Assembly (NCBI GenBank): GCA_035527515.1 | Contig: DATLAJ010000063.1 | Span: 1-51,017, forward strand | Direction: 5' to 3' | Source of the DNA: a bacterium | GTDB taxonomy: Bacteria > B130-G9 | Length of the DNA: 51,017 nucleotides | Part shown: positions 34,561-44,592 of the stretch, piece by piece | How positions within the stretch are numbered: the stretch's first letter is position 1 | Layout: every line of letters begins with the position of its first letter | Made by a program: the position numbers and the translations under genes | Notes under the pieces: model-generated | What the model was told of the DNA's origin: nothing | The model's input: the letters and a program-made list of their open reading frames with translations, nothing else | Databases searched by the model: none

Positions 34561-36012
34561 TTATTTCGGCTTGAAAATGTCGCGAATATCCCTGGATGAG
34601 GGCCCTGACTGTTCTGGTTCTGATTCTGATTCTGTTCCTGTAACCTTGTCCTCAAAGACCTGGCAGCCATATTTGCTCTTCAGAGCATTCATTGCCTCGT
34701 TCTGTGATTGCTCGCGCACCTGCCGGCGTAACTTGTTCATAATCAGCGTTCTAACACGCTCAAGGGGCTTCATTGTTGATGGCTCTTTCTTCTCAACATA
34801 GAAGAGACTCCACCCCTTCTTGGTCTTGACCGGCTCGCTGATCCCGTTCTCGTTGAGAGCGAAGATGACCTTCTCAATTGCCGGATCGCGTCCGATGCCT
34901 GGGATGTATCTCCCTTGGGTTATGTAGCCCAAATAACCACCATTCCTGGCGTTCGTCTTGTCGATCGAGTTCTTCTTGGCATATTCCGAGAACTTATCAA
35001 CCGTAAGGCCTTTCAACAGCCCTTGCCTTGCCTGCTTGGCACCTTTCTCATTCTCAAGAACCAGAATCCTGGCCTTCAAGCGCTCCTTGCTGATGAACTC
35101 GTCCTTGTGCTCGTCATAGTATTTCTTGATCTCCTCGTCGTTCACCAGAAGGTCGTCCGCGATGCGCCTTCTAACCTCCTCAAGCGGGCGATATGCCGCC
35201 GGCTGGAGGCTTTCGACCTTAACGATCACGTAGCTCCCTTTCTTGGCCCTGATTACGTCGCTCATCTGGCCCTCGGACAGCGCGAAGACCGCATCATTGA
35301 CGCCCGGGTCCTTACCGAGGCCACGAATGTAACCGCCATCTGTAACCCAACCCAGCAGACCGCCGTTGCCGGCAGTCGACTCGTCCTTCGACCGCTCCCT
35401 GGCAAGCTGCTCGAACTTCTTGGGGTCCTTCTTGAGCTCCTCAAGCGTCTTCTGACCCGCCTTCTCGTCCGAGAAAACGATCATCCGCACACGAGCCCTT
35501 GCCATGGTCTTATACTTGTCCTTATTGGCCTCGTAATACTGCGTAACCTTCTCATCCTCAACGCCAGCCCTGTCCTTCAGGTGCGTGCGATAATACTCGT
35601 TTTGAAGGATTTTCTTGCGAGCATCCACGATTTTACGCATTATATCGGGGTCCTTGTCCAGCTCCGCATCAACAGCAGCCTTGGCCAACAGCTCGTTCTC
35701 AACCATCTTGTTGAGCAACTCGATCTTGCCACTCTTGGTCTTGAACTTCGTCTGCATATAAACAGGAATATCTGCAATCTCCTGCTCAAGGTCCGCGTTG
35801 GTTATCGTAACGTCACCGATCCTCGCCAACGCATCGCTCTCATCGACCGTCTTGGCCGCACCAGGCTGAACCGGAGCTTCTTGCTGTGCCCTTTGTTCCG
35901 GGGTGCCAACTTGCGGGCTCTCGGACTCACCACATCCCAAAAGCGCTGCAAGCATTACGACCGCCATCAAAAACACCAGAGTACTCCACATCTCTCTCTG
36001 CAACCTAACCAT
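34561..36012 (-). CDS. PpiC/SurA-type peptidyl-prolyl isomerase lipoprotein
   Basis: 483 residues. The start at 36012 has GGAGG upstream and gives a lipoprotein signal (STLVFLMAVVMLAALLGC, Cys near residue 22), so it is membrane-anchored outside the cytoplasm. After a SurA-like N-terminal helical region (about 50-160) come two parvulin rotamase domains. Each is marked by a G-G-x-L/Y-G-x-x-x-x-G stretch: AGNGGLLGWVTDGGYI and ARNGGYLGYITQGRYIPG. A charged C-terminal tail rich in Glu/Ser follows. Known role: folding of secreted and outer-membrane proteins. The upstream stretch 36013-36288 has no gene and only AT-rich sequence. Confidence 0.88.
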   Translation of the reverse strand: MVRLQREMWSTLVFLMAVVMLAALLGCGESESPQVGTPEQRAQQEAPVQPGAAKTVDESDALARIGDVTITNADLEQEIADIPVYMQTKFKTKSGKIELLNKMVENELLAKAAVDAELDKDPDIMRKIVDARKKILQNEYYRTHLKDRAGVEDEKVTQYYEANKDKYKTMARARVRMIVFSDEKAGQKTLEELKKDPKKFEQLARERSKDESTAGNGGLLGWVTDGGYIRGLGKDPGVNDAVFALSEGQMSDVIRAKKGSYVIVKVESLQPAAYRPLEEVRRRIADDLLVNDEEIKKYYDEHKDEFISKERLKARILVLENEKGAKQARQGLLKGLTVDKFSEYAKKNSIDKTNARNGGYLGYITQGRYIPGIGRDPAIEKVIFALNENGISEPVKTKKGWSLFYVEKKEPSTMKPLERVRTLIMNKLRRQVREQSQNEAMNALKSKYGCQVFEDKVTGTESESEPEQSGPSSRDIRDIFKPK

Positions 36013-36288
36013 TCTGTCCTCCGTTAAAGGTAAGCTCCTAACCCCGACTCCATCGTTCCAGTCAAACCGCCAGGGAGAACCCCAAAAGACAACTGACATC
36101 AGCATACAACATACAAAACATACGATTTAGCTGTCAAGTTTAGAATCTTGAACCATCACGGCCGATGCTAGGTTCCCCTTATTTGTGCAACGCGATAATT
36201 GCGCTCGTGAATAAGCGAGGCGCCTCAGCAACTACTTGCTCCTGACCCCGAAGCCCGCGCAACCCACCAGTCCAACCCCAAGCGACCT

Positions 36289-37767
36289 TTAGCCCTCAAA
36301 CTCCCAATCAGCGAAGTTTATCTCGCCGATCAGCTCGTATGTGCCTGTCCTCGCAAGAGCGATGAACCAACGGCCCTTAGACAGCGAAAAACCACGATAG
36401 AACGTGAAGTCCAACAGCGACAGCGAGCGCCTCGTTGACCGAGGCTTTATGGAGACGTCTGTCTCAAAGACGCATGGAATCTGTGAGAACGTGGGGTAAT
36501 AGAGCAGCTGCCCCTCCGCCCAGAGAGCGAGATAAACGTCCACGTCAAGCGTCGATGGCATCGGGTTGATGATGTAATAGAACGCACTCATTGTGTCATC
36601 GACAGAGTAAGTCGCCCTGTTGAGATGGAGCCCAATCCTGGGCGTGTAATCGGTCGAGCCACCGCCCAGCGCGTAGAGGTTGCCATCGATGTCCCCGAAG
36701 TAGAGCGTCCCGTTCTCGCTGATGGCGGGGGAGGAGATGATCTTGCTGCCGGTCTCAAACGTCCATCTCAGGTTCCCGGCCGAGTCGAGGCTGTAGAGCC
36801 GGCCGTCTAAAGCGCCGAAATAGCAATTGCCGTCCAGGTCTAGAGCGCAGGAAGAATGGACCTCGGACCCAACGTTGAAAGACCACTTGGTCCTGCCCTC
36901 AGGCCGAATGCAGTAGAGGTACTTATCGTAAGAGCCGAAGTATATCGAGCCATCAGCATAGACCGCGGGCGATGACGTGATGTCATCTAGCACTTCATAT
37001 TGCCAGAATACCTCGCCGTTACTGGGCTGAAGGCAGGTCATCGTGTTGTCCCGGCATGGCACGTAAACCATCTCGCCAGGGCCTATCGCGGGCGAGCCGC
37101 TTATCCAATCATAGCCGTGATAAGACCACTTCAGCTCGCCGAACGGCGCAAAAGCATACAACCGGCGATCGTCCGCCCCAACGTAGATACTCCCGTCATC
37201 CGCAATGGCGGGCGCCGAGGCGATCCAGTCGTAGGCATCGTAACTCCAGTTCAGCGTCCCGTCGCTTCTAAACGCGTAAAAGCTCTCGGAGCGAGACCCA
37301 AAGTATATCGACCCGTCCGTCCCGATCGTCGGCGGACCGTCGTTGTAGTCGCCGGTGTCGAACTTGGCTACAAGCTCGCCGTCCAACGTCAGCCAATAAA
37401 AATTGTGATCGTAGGAGCCAAAAAAGACGCCCAGGTCCTCGGCGACGGCGGCCGTCGAGGAGATGTCGTCAAGAGCGCTGAACCTAAACGCCTCGCTTCC
37501 ATCGGGGTTGAGGCAGTAGAAGTTGTCAGAGCCGACGTAGATTCTTCCCTCGGCATCGATGACCGGAGAGCACCAGAATTTGCCGCCGGTCTGGAAGACC
37601 CACTCAAGGTCGGGAACACCCGGCCCCAGCGCCATCGCCATACCGCTGTGTTTGATGTCGTGCATGAAACACGGCCATTGCTCCTGCGCCCAGATACTTG
37701 AGCTGCACAAGATGCCCACAACGACCAAGGTCGCAAGGAAAGTCATTCGCTCCGCAGACCGCATCAC
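36289..37767 (-). CDS. Secreted PQQ-like beta-propeller protein
   Basis: 492 residues with a signal peptide (FLATLVVVGILCSSSIWA). Residues about 35-370 are propeller blades with recurring 'W.f.....i.sSPAi..dGtiYfGs.D..lY.l' units, for example SSPAVYADGSIYFGSYDKYLY. The C-terminal about 110 residues form a separate beta module (VDVYLALWAEGQLLYYPTF) that resembles the C-terminus of the protein at 31092-33002. It overlaps thiE by four bases, an unusual pairing of a secreted protein with a vitamin enzyme. Its relative with Asp-Gly-Asp repeats is at 5220. Confidence 0.8.
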   Translation of the reverse strand: MMRSAERMTFLATLVVVGILCSSSIWAQEQWPCFMHDIKHSGMAMALGPGVPDLEWVFQTGGKFWCSPVIDAEGRIYVGSDNFYCLNPDGSEAFRFSALDDISSTAAVAEDLGVFFGSYDHNFYWLTLDGELVAKFDTGDYNDGPPTIGTDGSIYFGSRSESFYAFRSDGTLNWSYDAYDWIASAPAIADDGSIYVGADDRRLYAFAPFGELKWSYHGYDWISGSPAIGPGEMVYVPCRDNTMTCLQPSNGEVFWQYEVLDDITSSPAVYADGSIYFGSYDKYLYCIRPEGRTKWSFNVGSEVHSSCALDLDGNCYFGALDGRLYSLDSAGNLRWTFETGSKIISSPAISENGTLYFGDIDGNLYALGGGSTDYTPRIGLHLNRATYSVDDTMSAFYYIINPMPSTLDVDVYLALWAEGQLLYYPTFSQIPCVFETDVSIKPRSTRRSLSLLDFTFYRGFSLSKGRWFIALARTGTYELIGEINFADWEFEG

Positions 37768-38426
37768 GCTAGGCCCTCTCCACGGTCTATGGCGGCCAAG
37801 AAATCCCTCGTTGCGCGGGCTGGGTCCGGGGCATTCAATATGGCGCTGGACACGGCTACCCCATGCGCCCCGGCCGACATCACGTCTCCCACGCGCTCCA
37901 GGGTTATCCCGCCTATCGCGAAAACAGGGACATCTATGCTGCCCGCGACGACGGCGAGTGTCTCAAGCCCGACCTCGACCGCGTCCAACTTGGTGTTGGT
38001 CTGGAACACGGCGCCACAACCCACATAGTCCACGCCCGCAGATTGCGACGCGATCGCCTCGTCCTTCGAGCCAACCGACTGGCCAATCATAGTGTTCTCA
38101 GCTCCGCAGCTGGCAAAAAGCCTCTGAACATCGGCCACCGCTGCATCGCCCTGGCCTACATGAACTCCGTGCGCACCGGCGAGAAGAGCAAGGTCAGGCC
38201 GGTCGTTCGCAAAAACCCAAGCGCCGCGCAGCCTCGCCCGCTTAACTGCCATTTGCAGCAACCAGAGGCGGTCCCTGTCCGGCATTTGCTTCTCACGAAC
38301 TTGGATGAACTTGCAGTCCGCGCCGAGGACTTCTTCTGCCAGCGCTAGCGAGTGTTTGGCGCTCATTCCACCTGTTTCAAGTATCACACAGAGCCTTATA
38401 GCGTTGAAATCATAACTTCGCTGCAA
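37764..38426 (-). CDS. thiE: Thiamine-phosphate synthase
   Basis: 220 residues, TIM-barrel. It joins HMP-PP and HET-P to make thiamine phosphate. Family features: FIQVREKQMPDR (phosphate-binding Arg/Lys), WVFANDRPDLALLAGAHGVHVGQGD with the metal-binding Asp residues, MIGQSVGS, DYVGCGAVFQTNTK, and FAIGGITLERVGDVMSAGAHGVAV as the C-terminal phosphate loop. The N-terminus is about 15 residues longer than in many relatives. Start is TTG with AAGG upstream. It sits 11 bases after accC and is not with other thiamine genes. Confidence 0.92.
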   Translation of the reverse strand: MQRSYDFNAIRLCVILETGGMSAKHSLALAEEVLGADCKFIQVREKQMPDRDRLWLLQMAVKRARLRGAWVFANDRPDLALLAGAHGVHVGQGDAAVADVQRLFASCGAENTMIGQSVGSKDEAIASQSAGVDYVGCGAVFQTNTKLDAVEVGLETLAVVAGSIDVPVFAIGGITLERVGDVMSAGAHGVAVSSAILNAPDPARATRDFLAAIDRGEGLA

Positions 38427-38437
38427 TTCGTCCAGCC

Positions 38438-39832
38438 TTAAGCGCTGCGCATTGACCTGACGCGCTTGTCCTCACGCTCCCCCTCGGCCGATGCCTGGCC
38501 AAGTAAGCGTTGCACAAACCCGGTCGAGAAGCGGCCCCTCTGAAAATCAGGGTCCCTCATAACTTCCATCTGAAACGGTATTGTGGTCTCTATGCCCTCT
38601 ATCACAAACTCCTCGAGGCAGCGCTGCATCCTGGCGATGGCCTCCCTACGCGTCGGAGCGTGGACAATCACTTTCGCGATTAGCGAATCGTAGTAAGGGA
38701 GAACAACATAGTCCTTATAGATGGCGGTGTCTATCCGGACGCCGATCCCGCCCGGAACGTTGCAGGCTGTGATCTTCCCTGGCGATGGAGCGAACGTCTC
38801 CGGATGCTCTGCATTGACGCGGCATTCGAGGGCGTGGCCGTTGAACTTGACGTCCGATTGACTGAGGCTGAGCTTCTCGCCAGCAGCGATCCTTATCATT
38901 TCCTTGACAATATCTACGCCGGTTACGAACTCGGTGACCGGGTGCTCCACCTGAATCCTAGTGTTCATCTCAAGGAAATAGAACTGCCCCTGGGGGTCCA
39001 TCAAAAACTCCATCGTCCCAGCGGACGTGTAGCCCAGCTTGCTCGCTGCATCGATCGCAAGAGCTCCCAAAGAATGCCGACGCCTTGCCGTTATTACAGG
39101 GGAGGGTGATTCCTCGATTAGCTTCTGGTGACGCCGCTGGATGGAACACTCGCGTTCGCCTAGATGAATAACGTTGCCGTGTTCATCGGCGAGAAGCTGG
39201 AACTCTATGTGCCGGGGCTCGCCGACGTACTTCTCGATATAGGCTCCTGGGTTGCCAAACGCTGCCGCGGCCTCGCTCTGCACGGCCTGGAATGCCCTCG
39301 GCATCTCCTCCTCGTGTCGAACTATTCTCATCCCCTTGCCGCCGCCGCCTCCAGAAGCCTTGATCAGGACAGGGAAGCCAACCTCACAAGCCGCTTCGAG
39401 CGCCTCCTTGGCGGTCTCTACCTCGCCGTCCGAACCCGGCAGAGTCGGCACCCCGAAGCTCTTCATTGTGGCCCTGGCGCTTGCCTTGTGGCCCATCAGT
39501 CTTATCAATCTTGGCGACGGGCCTATGAACTTGATCCTATGGTCCTCACATATCCTGGCGAAGCCAGGGTCCTCCGCCAAATAACCATACCCAGGATGAA
39601 TCGCATCCGCACCCGTCACGAGCGCCGCACTTATGATATTACCTATGTTTAGGTAACTTCTGTCGCTCCTCGCGGGGCCGATGCAGACGCTCTCGTCAGC
39701 GAAGCGAACGTGCAGAGAATCCTCGTCAACCTCCGAATAGACAGCGACCGACTTGATCCCCATCTCACGGCACGCGCGTATGATTCTGAGGGCTATCTCC
39801 CCTCGGTTAGCAATCAATACTTTCTCGAACAT
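38438..39832 (-). CDS. accC: Acetyl-CoA carboxylase biotin carboxylase subunit
   Basis: 464 residues of the ATP-grasp family. It carboxylates the biotin on AccB using ATP and bicarbonate. [20 protein letters not shown] and [17 protein letters not shown] are the N-terminal signatures. The ATP loop [14 protein letters not shown], the [17 protein letters not shown] strand, [16 protein letters not shown] with the active-site residues, and [18 protein letters not shown] all match. A short extra C-terminal tail is rich in Arg/Glu. It is in one operon with accB, efp and an M24 peptidase. Confidence 0.96.
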   Translation of the reverse strand: MFEKVLIANRGEIALRIIRACREMGIKSVAVYSEVDEDSLHVRFADESVCIGPARSDRSYLNIGNIISAALVTGADAIHPGYGYLAEDPGFARICEDHRIKFIGPSPRLIRLMGHKASARATMKSFGVPTLPGSDGEVETAKEALEAACEVGFPVLIKASGGGGGKGMRIVRHEEEMPRAFQAVQSEAAAAFGNPGAYIEKYVGEPRHIEFQLLADEHGNVIHLGERECSIQRRHQKLIEESPSPVITARRRHSLGALAIDAASKLGYTSAGTMEFLMDPQGQFYFLEMNTRIQVEHPVTEFVTGVDIVKEMIRIAAGEKLSLSQSDVKFNGHALECRVNAEHPETFAPSPGKITACNVPGGIGVRIDTAIYKDYVVLPYYDSLIAKVIVHAPTRREAIARMQRCLEEFVIEGIETTIPFQMEVMRDPDFQRGRFSTGFVQRLLGQASAEGEREDKRVRSMRSA

Positions 39833-39851
39833 CAGAGGAGCTTATCCCCTT

Positions 39852-40319
39852 CTATCGGGCGGGTTCGATCCACATCAAGGGCTGGCTATACTCAACGGGC
39901 TGCCCATCTTCTATCAGAATCCTGACCACTTTGCCCTCAAGATCGGACTCGATCTCGTTCATCACCTTCATCGCCTCAATGATGCACAGAGTCTTGCCCT
40001 TGGTAACATAGTCTCCCGGATTCACAAACGGCTCTGCCCCGGGAGCAGGAGCACGATAGAATGTCCCGACAATCGGCGACTTGACCACCACGGCCTCTGT
40101 GGCAGCGATGTCGCTGTCATTCTCGACCAGCTCACTCGCCGCGGCCCCAGCAAGAGCCGCCTGATCTGACTGAGCCATCGCGCTGCCCGCAACAGAAGGC
40201 GCTGCACCGTTACGTCTCAGCTTGAGACGCATGTCGCTGCCCTCGAACTCTAGCTCCGACACGTTCGACGAGACCATCAGCTGCATCAGCTGCTTGATTA
40301 GTTCAACGTCTACGCCCAC
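39852..40319 (-). CDS. accB: Acetyl-CoA carboxylase biotin carboxyl carrier protein
   Basis: 155 residues from the GTG at 40319, the usual AccB length; an upstream start would overlap efp. The N-terminal helix [21 protein letters not shown] is typical, then a Pro/Ala/Gln-rich linker, then the biotinyl domain with [16 protein letters not shown] and the biotin attachment motif [12 protein letters not shown] (Lys in AMKVM). The start codon choice is by length and spacing and is not certain. Confidence 0.93.
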   Translation of the reverse strand: MGVDVELIKQLMQLMVSSNVSELEFEGSDMRLKLRRNGAAPSVAGSAMAQSDQAALAGAAASELVENDSDIAATEAVVVKSPIVGTFYRAPAPGAEPFVNPGDYVTKGKTLCIIEAMKVMNEIESDLEGKVVRILIEDGQPVEYSQPLMWIEPAR

Positions 40320-40332
40320 TCCGCGACCAACC

Positions 40333-40899
40333 TTATCTTTCCTGCACGCGCTCGCAATAGCTCTTGGTTCTGGTGTCAACCCTCAACACCTCACCCTCTT
40401 CAACAAACAGAGGCACCTGAATCGCTGCCCCAGTTGACAAAACCGCCAACTTGGTGGCGCCTGAAACCGTGTCTCCCCTCATCCCCGGCTCTGTCTCTGC
40501 AACCTTGAGATTCACGAATATGGGAAGCTCCACTCCTGCCGGCAGATCGTTGTAGAACATCATCTTGACCTCAATGTTGTCCGGCATAAAGCCCCCGGCC
40601 TCGCCAACCACCTCCTCGGGAACCTCCACCTGCTCGTATGTCTCCGTATCCATGAAATAGTAAGCGTTATGCTCCTTATACAAGAACTGCATCTTCCGCT
40701 CGAACACCTCCGCCTCATTGAGCTTCTCACCTGCTCGAAATGTCCTGTCCAACACCGCCCCCGTGAACAGATGCTTCAGCTTCGTCCGAACGAATGCATG
40801 CCCCTTTCCCGGCTTTATGTGTTGGAACTCCACCACCGAGTAAGGACTCTCATCAATCTCTATCTTAGTCCCAGGTCTCAGATTATTCGATGAGATCAA
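40333..40899 (-). CDS. efp: Translation elongation factor P
   Basis: 188 residues with the three beta-domains of EF-P. The first holds the tip loop KPGKGHAFV, where the Lys (about residue 32) is the position normally modified. Later motifs [14 protein letters not shown], and near the end [21 protein letters not shown], match the OB domains. EF-P relieves ribosome stalling at polyproline. Its place between an M24 peptidase and accB is the common bacterial order. Confidence 0.96.
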   Translation of the reverse strand: MISSNNLRPGTKIEIDESPYSVVEFQHIKPGKGHAFVRTKLKHLFTGAVLDRTFRAGEKLNEAEVFERKMQFLYKEHNAYYFMDTETYEQVEVPEEVVGEAGGFMPDNIEVKMMFYNDLPAGVELPIFVNLKVAETEPGMRGDTVSGATKLAVLSTGAAIQVPLFVEEGEVLRVDTRTKSYCERVQER

Positions 40900-40981
40900 T
40901 CCCGACCTCCTGAAATGTTATCTACCTCACCATATAATATGGTGCGTCTGCTCCGCACTAATGTCAAAACGTTCCGCAACG

Positions 40982-42097
40982 TCAATCATACTTCAGAACG
41001 AAAAGCTCCTGAGAAAGCCCAGCCGAAATCCGAACCGCCCCATCATCTGTAACAACGAAGTCATCCTCGAGGCGCAGCCCGCCCTTGCCCGGGAAATACA
41101 TCCCAGGCTCTATCGTGGTCAGCATGTTCGCCTGAAGCTTGGTCTCTGATATAGGCCCAAGCTGCGGCGCCTCGTGCACTAGAAGTCCGATACCGTGGCC
41201 CAGTCCGTGCCCAAACTTGTCCCCGTAGCCAGCCTCTTTGATCACGTCACGAGCGACGGCATCGACATGTTTGCCTATGGCCCCCGGCACAGCTGCTTTC
41301 GCAGCTGCGTGTTGCGCTTTCTTCAAAATGGAAAACAGGTCTTGCTGCTCTATTGTTCGCTCCCCGACCACGCAGGTCCGAGTGAGATCAGAACAGTAAC
41401 CCCCATATACTGCGCCGAAATCTACGATGACAAGGTCTCCGTGCCTGAACTGGTTGTCCGACGGCTTACCATGAATCAGCGATGAACGAGACCCAGCACA
41501 GAGGATCGTCTCGAAAGAGGCCTTCTCCGCCCCAAGCTTGCGCATCTCGTGTTCAAGGTCCGCCGCAAGCTCGCGCTCTGTCCGGCCCCGGACATTCACC
41601 TGAATAAGTCTCAAGAAGGCCTCAGTCGCTATCTCGCATGCCTTTCTGGTAAGGTCTATCTCCTCCTTAGACTTCACAATCCGAAGGTCCTTAACGACCA
41701 CGTTAACGGGCTTCAACTCCACGCCCAACAGCGTGTTGGCGAGATTCTGATGCGAGGAGTAGAGCATGTGGTCAGGGTCGAACCCTAGCGTCTTGACACC
41801 CATGTTCTTGATCGTCTCGCACAGAAAGTCGCTATACGTAACGCCAACTGGGAGCCTCTTTAGCGCAAAGCCCGCAACTTCCTGTTCCACCTGCTCGAAA
41901 TAGCGGCCGTCCGTGATGATGAAAGCCTCAGTCTTGCCAACCAAGACGATGCCGGTCGAGCCAGAGAATCCTGACAAATACCTCACATTGGGATTGCCAA
42001 CGGCGTCATTGTGTGCCGCAAAAATGGCGTCCAACCCCTGCCGGGCGAGCTCTGCTCGCACCCTCTTGAGCCGAGCGAGCGTTACCTTCTTACTCAT
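40982..42097 (-). CDS. M24-family metallopeptidase (Xaa-Pro aminopeptidase-like)
   Basis: 371 residues from the ATG at 42097, which has AAGGAGG seven bases upstream. The N-terminal creatinase-like domain is followed by the pita-bread catalytic domain. Metal ligands are visible: VDFGAVYGGYCSDLTRT (two Asp), FGHGLGHGIGLLVHE (His), TTIEPGMYFPG (Glu), and RLEDDFVV (Glu). It removes N-terminal residues preceding proline or similar. Upstream of efp in the same operon, as is common in bacteria. Confidence 0.9.
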   Translation of the reverse strand: MSKKVTLARLKRVRAELARQGLDAIFAAHNDAVGNPNVRYLSGFSGSTGIVLVGKTEAFIITDGRYFEQVEQEVAGFALKRLPVGVTYSDFLCETIKNMGVKTLGFDPDHMLYSSHQNLANTLLGVELKPVNVVVKDLRIVKSKEEIDLTRKACEIATEAFLRLIQVNVRGRTERELAADLEHEMRKLGAEKASFETILCAGSRSSLIHGKPSDNQFRHGDLVIVDFGAVYGGYCSDLTRTCVVGERTIEQQDLFSILKKAQHAAAKAAVPGAIGKHVDAVARDVIKEAGYGDKFGHGLGHGIGLLVHEAPQLGPISETKLQANMLTTIEPGMYFPGKGGLRLEDDFVVTDDGAVRISAGLSQELFVLKYD

Positions 42098-42284
42098 AAA
42101 AACCTCCTTAGAAAAACTCAGATGTTCGCCAATTTGAACCACACATACTACGATTGGCGCCTCTTGACATCAAGGCGCAATTCAATCATAGAAGGCAGCC
42201 GCGGGCTCGTATGGCAGATCGAGTACCTCCATCCTAGCGGGCGTGCTGATCGTGATCATAGATGCTTTCTTTTTTGCTCAGACC

Positions 42285-42319
42285 AAAAAAGGAAGCGCCT
42301 CAAATGATTGAGGCGCTTC
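42285..42319 (-). terminator. Rho-independent terminator after the 42393-44327 gene
   Basis: On the - strand GAAGCGCCTCA and its partner TGAGGCGCTTC (42292-42302 and 42309-42319) form an 11-bp stem with a 6-base loop, followed by CTTTTTT. It closes the secreted-protein transcript before the M24 operon. The rest of 42098-42392 shows nothing further. Confidence 0.88.
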
Positions 42320-42392
42320 GTGGAGGGCTTCTATGAAGACCGGTAGAACCCGTTATTGGGCTCTCAGGTCAGTTAAAAATAAGCGCTGCTGC

Positions 42393-44327
42393 TCAGTCTT
42401 GTTCTCCCAAGTAATAGACCCTCATCGCATCTGCATAGGCCTGGGTGCCTGAATAGCGCCAAGCGGTGCCGATCAGGACCTCGTTTTCGGTGGCGGCGCC
42501 GACGTCGGCGCCATCGAGTATCTGGATCTCCACGCTGCCACGCCTATACAGCGGGTTGCCGGCGATAGCGTTCGTCAACAACGCGCTGAGGTCAAGGACA
42601 ACTGTCTGATGCGGTGGCAGGACAACGCCGTCCGCGGGGTCGATTATGGTGATCGCGTAGGGTGCGTCTGTGGCCTGGTAGTCTGTGCCCGGCCACTCGT
42701 AGGCGCTTAGCCCCACCGTTGCCGAATAGCAGCAAGACGGGTTGAAGACCGCTATCTTGGTGCTGTAGTTGTCGGCCTGGGCTACGGTGTAGTAGTTGTT
42801 CACCAAAACAGAGCGCGACGCCTGCTCGGTCAGATCAGGCCACCTGTCGTTGTATTCTGCGACGCTCGGGGCATTGCCCATCAGGTTTACCGAGCTTGCG
42901 TGAATCCCGGTTGTAATGCCCTTCATGTGGGCCATGTATCCATAGAGATCTGGGTTTGAGACCTCGATGGAGCCAACCAAGTTGATCAGGATACCGGGAT
43001 CGCCCGTATCCCTGTCCGGCACGTCCCGGAGGTTCAGGACATATACCCCATGAGGTGGGATATCGATGCACATCGACGCATTGGCGATGACAAGGCCTGA
43101 CTTGGGGCCATTCACGTAGCTGGTAACGGAGCCAGCCGACTCGTTGAAGTCGAACGAATAGTCGGATTCATAGAAGCGAAGCGCCGTTCTCTGAGCCATA
43201 TCATAAGGGTTCTTGAGGATGAGCCAGCTGGTCTCATCCAGCTCAGTGAGATCGAAATAAACGCCCCACAACCTATCGCCCCAGCAGATATTGCCCGTCC
43301 CCTTGTAGTTCAGGATGATGTCGCCCATATACATGGCATCGGTCGCATCCCAGCCGTTCTCCTGACAGTCGCCGGTGTCCTCGACGTCAACCGGCCACCA
43401 AAGCTCCTCGCTGCCAGCGCCGCTCTCCTCGGCTGTCCCATCGCCATTCTCGTCATCGAGAAGGCAGACCGCCATCCCCAGCGTCGAGCCAAGCGGCGTA
43501 GTGCAGCCTAGATACTCTATCGGGATGCGCATCTGAAAATGCCAACGCCCGGTCTTCCGTGCGTCTCCACTCGTGGCCATGTTCGGGGCAAATCCAGCTG
43601 CGTAGTCGATGCCGGACGAGACCATGAAATTGTCCGGCCACGGGGCAATCGAGTCGCTCTTGTCCCAGTTGCCCGTGCACCATCCACTCCTATCGGCCGC
43701 AACGCTGCCCGTGTAAGTGATGTCGAACGCAACCATGAACGCGCTGTCTTGGATAAAATGCGCCTGACCGGGGTCCGTGTAATGGTCAGGATCGAAGTAG
43801 AACGCGATGTTACTCGCAGCACCTGAAGCCAGCGCTGCCTTATCGATCTCGAGAGCAACGTAAAGATAGGTGGCGTCATTCATCGCCCAAATGGTGGCGA
43901 TGTAGTGATCGTTGGCCTCGTAACCCACAAACGCGATCTCCTGTCCCGCCGACCGGCCTTGGTCGCTGTCGAGCCAAGATGTGCCTTCTAGGCTGAACGG
44001 CCAATCGATCGTCGCCGCATTGGGGTCATACATGGGGTCCGTCTGAGGCAGAGTGCTATCGCCCTCCTCAGGAATCGATCCTTCATACCCGGCGTTGTGG
44101 CTGCGCGCATCGTAGGTTGAACCCCAGATACACTGGACAGGGAACATCCCGCCATGCTTAACCTCGACGTCATCCCTCAGCAAAGCCTTAGGCTGATAGG
44201 TCGTAGCCTTCTGCAAAGCAGAATGAGTGCCCAGACTCACCGGCTCGAAAACGCTCCCAGCCAGACCAATATCGACCGCTGCGACAAATGCAATACAGGC
44301 AACCAGCACAACAGTTGCTCTTCTCAT
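42393..44327 (-). CDS. Large secreted protein, possibly with a DOMON/CBM9-like domain
   Basis: 644 residues with a signal peptide (TVVLVACIAFVAAVDIGLAG). Residues about 105-310 have a beta-sandwich pattern with ATIWAMNDATYLYVALEID and SNIAFYFDPDHYTDPGQ, reminiscent of CBM9/DOMON-type sugar-binding folds. Later parts contain NPYDMAQRTALRFYESDYS and a long beta-rich C-terminal region. No catalytic motif is evident. Function unknown; possibly a surface carbohydrate-binding or structural protein. It has its own terminator and the upstream gap 44328-44592 holds no gene. Confidence 0.55.
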   Translation of the reverse strand: MRRATVVLVACIAFVAAVDIGLAGSVFEPVSLGTHSALQKATTYQPKALLRDDVEVKHGGMFPVQCIWGSTYDARSHNAGYEGSIPEEGDSTLPQTDPMYDPNAATIDWPFSLEGTSWLDSDQGRSAGQEIAFVGYEANDHYIATIWAMNDATYLYVALEIDKAALASGAASNIAFYFDPDHYTDPGQAHFIQDSAFMVAFDITYTGSVAADRSGWCTGNWDKSDSIAPWPDNFMVSSGIDYAAGFAPNMATSGDARKTGRWHFQMRIPIEYLGCTTPLGSTLGMAVCLLDDENGDGTAEESGAGSEELWWPVDVEDTGDCQENGWDATDAMYMGDIILNYKGTGNICWGDRLWGVYFDLTELDETSWLILKNPYDMAQRTALRFYESDYSFDFNESAGSVTSYVNGPKSGLVIANASMCIDIPPHGVYVLNLRDVPDRDTGDPGILINLVGSIEVSNPDLYGYMAHMKGITTGIHASSVNLMGNAPSVAEYNDRWPDLTEQASRSVLVNNYYTVAQADNYSTKIAVFNPSCCYSATVGLSAYEWPGTDYQATDAPYAITIIDPADGVVLPPHQTVVLDLSALLTNAIAGNPLYRRGSVEIQILDGADVGAATENEVLIGTAWRYSGTQAYADAMRVYYLGEQD

Positions 44328-44592
44328 TAAGAGCCCTCCTCAAAGTTTCAAAATGACATTCCACCACTGCTTAGCCAGCAAAAACCAAGCAACAGAGCAA
44401 GATATCTCAGACTGTCTCCGTTAGCCTAGCGTAAGAATAAGCTACCAAAACAAGGGCTGTCAATAGCTTTTCCAAGCGCCTCGACACACTTTCTTAGATG
44501 AACCCCAAACCCCAAAGCTATCAAATTACGCACTTATGATATCCAACAGTATCAATAAAGCAAGGGCGAAATCAAGCGCGCTGCCCAAAGCA

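Noticed and set aside
34915-36027. 370-residue open frame on the + strand
   Set aside because: It is the mirror of the PpiC foldase gene, which has clear domains, a lipobox and a ribosome-binding site on the - strand.
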